From Pseudomonadota bacterium (GTDB taxonomy: Bacteria > Desulfobacterota > Syntrophia > Syntrophales > UBA5619): a stretch of DNA of 6,176 nt. The notes beneath the pieces were generated by a model. The model had not been told where the DNA came from, did not search any database, and saw only the letters and a program-made list of their open reading frames with translations. Positions 4,238 through 6,176 of the stretch are shown here, piece by piece. The DNA lies in assembly GCA_018827585.1 (NCBI GenBank), contig JAHJXP010000069.1, positions 1-6,176 of the forward strand, written 5' to 3'. The position numbers and the translations under genes are program-made. Each line of letters begins with the position of its first letter. Position 1 is the first letter of the stretch.

Positions 4238-5998
4238 ATGGCACTCAACATGGATGCAATCGGCAAGAAGATCGGCCCCCTGAAGAAGGACTATGATTGG
4301 AAGGACGTGATCCTCTATGCGATCGGCGTCGGGGCCGGTTCCAATGAACTGGGGTACACCTACGAGAAGGACCTCAAGGTGATCCCCAGCTTCTCGATCG
4401 CGGCAGTCTTCGATTTCCTGGGTCATGTCGGCGCCGCCTCGAACATGAACCTGGCGGGGATCCTCCACGGGGAGCAGGACCTGATCTTCCACAACCCCAT
4501 CCCCACCTCGGGGACGCTGACGACGGAAGGAAAGATCACCCACTACTACGACAAGGGGAAGAAGGGGGCCCTTGTCGTTGCCGAAGGCGAAACCTTCCAT
4601 TCCAACGGCAAGAAGCTATTCACGAACGTGATTACGATCTTCGCCCGCCTCGACGGCGGCTTCGGCGGCAAGGACGCCCCGCCGAAGGTCCTCGAGTACC
4701 CAAAAGGGGAGCCCGACTTTGCCGTCGACGCCGCGCCTTCCCCCGACCAGCCGCTGATCTACCGGCTCTCGGGGGATGTCTTCCAGCTCCACGTCGATCC
4801 AGAATTCGCTCGGATGGCCGGTTTCGAAAAACCGATCATGCACGGCCTGTGTACCCAGGGCTTCGCCTGCCGGGCGCTGATGGCGAACCTCACGCCAGGG
4901 AAACCGGAGCTGGTCCGGCGGCTCGCGTGCCGCTTCTCCCGACCCCTCTACCCCGGAGATCCCATCCGGACGCTGATCTGGAAGGTCGCGGAGGGGAAGG
5001 CCGTCTGGCGGACGATCAACACCAGGACCGGCGAGACGGTCATCGACAACGGCCTGTTCGAATACGGCGAGGTCCCGAAGGATGAGATCCGGCTCGACGG
5101 CAGGGTGGCCATCGTCACCGGCGCAGGCGGCGGCCTGGGCCGGGTCTACGCACTGGAGTTCGCGAAGCGCGGCGCGAAGATCGTCGTGAACGACCTCGGC
5201 GGCGCAAGGGACGGTACGGGCGAAGGATCGCAGGCCCCCGCGCAGAAGGTGGTCGAAGAGATCGTATCCGCGGGCGGCGAGGCGGTCGCCAACTACGACA
5301 ACGTGGCCACCGCCGGGGGGGGCGAGCGGATCGTGAAGGCAGCCCTCGACGCCTTCGGGACCGTGGACATCCTCGTCAACAACGCCGGGATCCTCCGGGA
5401 CAAGAGCCTCCTCAAGATGGAGCCGGATGCTTGGCAGGCGGTCATCGACGTCCACCTCAACGGCGCTTACCACGTAACGAAGCCCGCCTTCGCCGTCATG
5501 AAGGAGAAGGGCTACGGCCGGATCGTCATGACGACCTCCGCCGCGGGCCTCTACGGGAACTTCGGCCAGGCGAACTACAGCGCGGCCAAGATGGGCCTCG
5601 TCGGTCTCATGAACACCCTGAAACTGGAAGGGGAGAAGTACAATATCAAGGTCAATACCGTCGCCCCGATCGCCGCCTCGCGCCTCATGGCCGACATCAT
5701 TCCCCAGGAAGCCCTCGAGAAGATGAAGCCGGAGTTCGTCGCTCCGCTGGTCCTCTTCCTCTGCTCCGAGAAGTGTCCGGTCACCGGCCGGATCTACAAC
5801 GCCGGGGTGGGCTATTACGGCAGGGCCGCAGTGATGACGACCCCCGGGACGATCATCGGCGACGGGAAGAAGATCCCGACGGCCGAGGAGGTAGGGGCGG
5901 CCTGGGAGAAGGTCCTGAGCCTCAAGGGGGCCAGGGAGTACGGTCAGTTGGGCGATCTGATGGGCGACATGCTGGCCGCCTTCACCCCCCAGAAATAA
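4238..5998 (+). CDS. Bifunctional (R)-specific enoyl-CoA hydratase 2 / 3-hydroxyacyl-CoA dehydrogenase (MaoC-type + SDR fusion)
   Basis: A 586-residue protein with AAGGAGGG six bases before its ATG. Residues ~20-280 are a double hot-dog hydratase 2: an N-terminal half (DVILYAIGVGAG, 23-34) and a catalytic half with SGDVFQLHVDP (178-188), in which the catalytic Asp180 and His185 keep the usual spacing, followed by FEKPIMHGLCTQG. Residues ~287-525 are a short-chain dehydrogenase: NAD(P)-binding TGAGGGLG (294-301), Asp319 in NDLGG, NNAG (381-384), and catalytic Ser434, Tyr447 and Lys451. The SDR is closest in style to the dehydrogenase of peroxisomal multifunctional enzyme 2. It would hydrate trans-2-enoyl-CoA to (3R)-hydroxyacyl-CoA and oxidise that to 3-ketoacyl-CoA, or run in reverse. 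The domain order is opposite to eukaryotic MFE-2 and no SCP2 domain is present. It has no signal peptide or membrane segment and is probably cytosolic. The Asn-Pro usual in the hydratase signature is Phe-Gln here. The chain-length preference is unknown. Confidence 0.9.
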   Translation: MALNMDAIGKKIGPLKKDYDWKDVILYAIGVGAGSNELGYTYEKDLKVIPSFSIAAVFDFLGHVGAASNMNLAGILHGEQDLIFHNPIPTSGTLTTEGKITHYYDKGKKGALVVAEGETFHSNGKKLFTNVITIFARLDGGFGGKDAPPKVLEYPKGEPDFAVDAAPSPDQPLIYRLSGDVFQLHVDPEFARMAGFEKPIMHGLCTQGFACRALMANLTPGKPELVRRLACRFSRPLYPGDPIRTLIWKVAEGKAVWRTINTRTGETVIDNGLFEYGEVPKDEIRLDGRVAIVTGAGGGLGRVYALEFAKRGAKIVVNDLGGARDGTGEGSQAPAQKVVEEIVSAGGEAVANYDNVATAGGGERIVKAALDAFGTVDILVNNAGILRDKSLLKMEPDAWQAVIDVHLNGAYHVTKPAFAVMKEKGYGRIVMTTSAAGLYGNFGQANYSAAKMGLVGLMNTLKLEGEKYNIKVNTVAPIAASRLMADIIPQEALEKMKPEFVAPLVLFLCSEKCPVTGRIYNAGVGYYGRAAVMTTPGTIIGDGKKIPTAEEVGAAWEKVLSLKGAREYGQLGDLMGDMLAAFTPQK

Positions 5999-6094
5999 CC
6001 GGCAGGTTGCGCCTCGCTGACGTACCCTGCATCAGGAATTCGATTTTCATATAGGATGCTCTCTTAAAAAGTCTTTAAAAAACCGTGAATTTAG

Positions 6095-6176
6095 GATGGC
6101 TTCGTAAAAAGTTCCGCAGGCAAGGCGCGCGAACCCTGAGGAATGAGGCGTACATAGACGTACGCCGCAATGACGA
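6095..6176. repeat. Intergenic repeat element with internal hairpin, cut by the right edge
   Basis: Starting at GATGGCTTCGTAAAAAGT (6095-6112), the sequence passes from A-rich spacer into a GC-rich non-coding block containing GGCGTAC (6147-6153) and its exact reverse complement GTACGCC (6160-6166) with a six-base loop. From memory, similar blocks occur between genes in Syntrophus-like deltaproteobacterial genomes, usually closing with an inverted copy of the start (CTTTTTACGAAG). That closing arm would lie beyond this window. The bases between 5999 and 6094 hold no gene, and no clear terminator follows the enzyme gene: the only weak stem (GCAGG/CCTGC) has no T-run. Confidence 0.55.

Noticed and set aside
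3512..4600. A 362-codon open frame on the minus strand across tetR and the start of the enzyme gene
   Set aside because: It is antisense to two clearly recognised proteins in GC-rich DNA, where such shadows are common, and its translation (rich in D, G, V, H) matches no domain.
4616..5473. A 285-codon minus-strand open frame within the hydratase-dehydrogenase gene
   Set aside because: Antisense shadow of a well-supported coding region with low-complexity acidic composition; no motif.
5431..6054. A 207-codon plus-strand open frame overlapping the end of the dehydrogenase
   Set aside because: Arginine/glycine-rich out-of-frame translation of the SDR domain, which has intact catalytic residues in the other frame.
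1..6176. CRISPR array, tRNA or rRNA genes
   Set aside because: I saw no regularly spaced direct repeats and no cloverleaf or ribosomal signature on either strand.

Overview
The window looks like the edge of a decayed, AT-richer accessory (defence/toxin-antitoxin) segment joined to a GC-rich metabolic locus, probably from a Desulfobacterota/Deltaproteobacteria-type anaerobe. That assignment is an inference. It rests on the GC-rich TetR plus hydratase/dehydrogenase pair, whose enzyme resembles deltaproteobacterial proteins as I remember them, and on an intergenic repeat at the right edge of a kind I associate with Syntrophus-like genomes.

Layout. Positions 1-613 (minus strand) hold the N-terminal ~204 codons of a DNA cytosine-5 methyltransferase that runs off the left edge. 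Positions 614-929 hold gene debris: a short fragment resembling the start of RadC, frame-shifted open pieces next to it, and a 9-bp inverted repeat. Positions 930-2673 (minus) hold a rearranged AbiE type IV toxin-antitoxin locus. The AbiEii toxin has lost an internal block containing its nucleotidyltransferase site. The AbiEi antitoxin has lost its N-terminal DNA-binding part and is joined in frame to the first ~198 residues of a NifS/IscS/DndA-type cysteine desulfurase, with the join exactly where the PLP lysine should follow. Positions 2745-3382 (minus) hold an apparently intact VapBC pair with a 4-bp gene overlap, a strong Shine-Dalgarno, a 17-bp-spaced promoter and a palindromic operator candidate over the -10.

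Right half. Divergent from vapB, a TetR-family regulator (3527/3545-4177, plus) has its own -35/-10 and a perfect 13-bp palindrome at its start. Sixty bases downstream, after a good Shine-Dalgarno, lies a 586-residue two-domain enzyme with an (R)-specific enoyl-CoA hydratase 2 domain followed by an MFE-2-type short-chain dehydrogenase. The two genes are probably one transcription unit, with the regulator controlling itself and a CoA-thioester (fatty-acid or related acyl chain) enzyme that catalyses two consecutive beta-oxidation steps. The window ends inside an intergenic repeat with a strong internal hairpin.

I do not see a clear new defence system. The most unusual object is the cysteine desulfurase::AbiEi chimera beside a deleted AbiEii, which most likely reflects decay by deletion. 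The permuted hydratase-dehydrogenase fusion is the most interesting functional gene.
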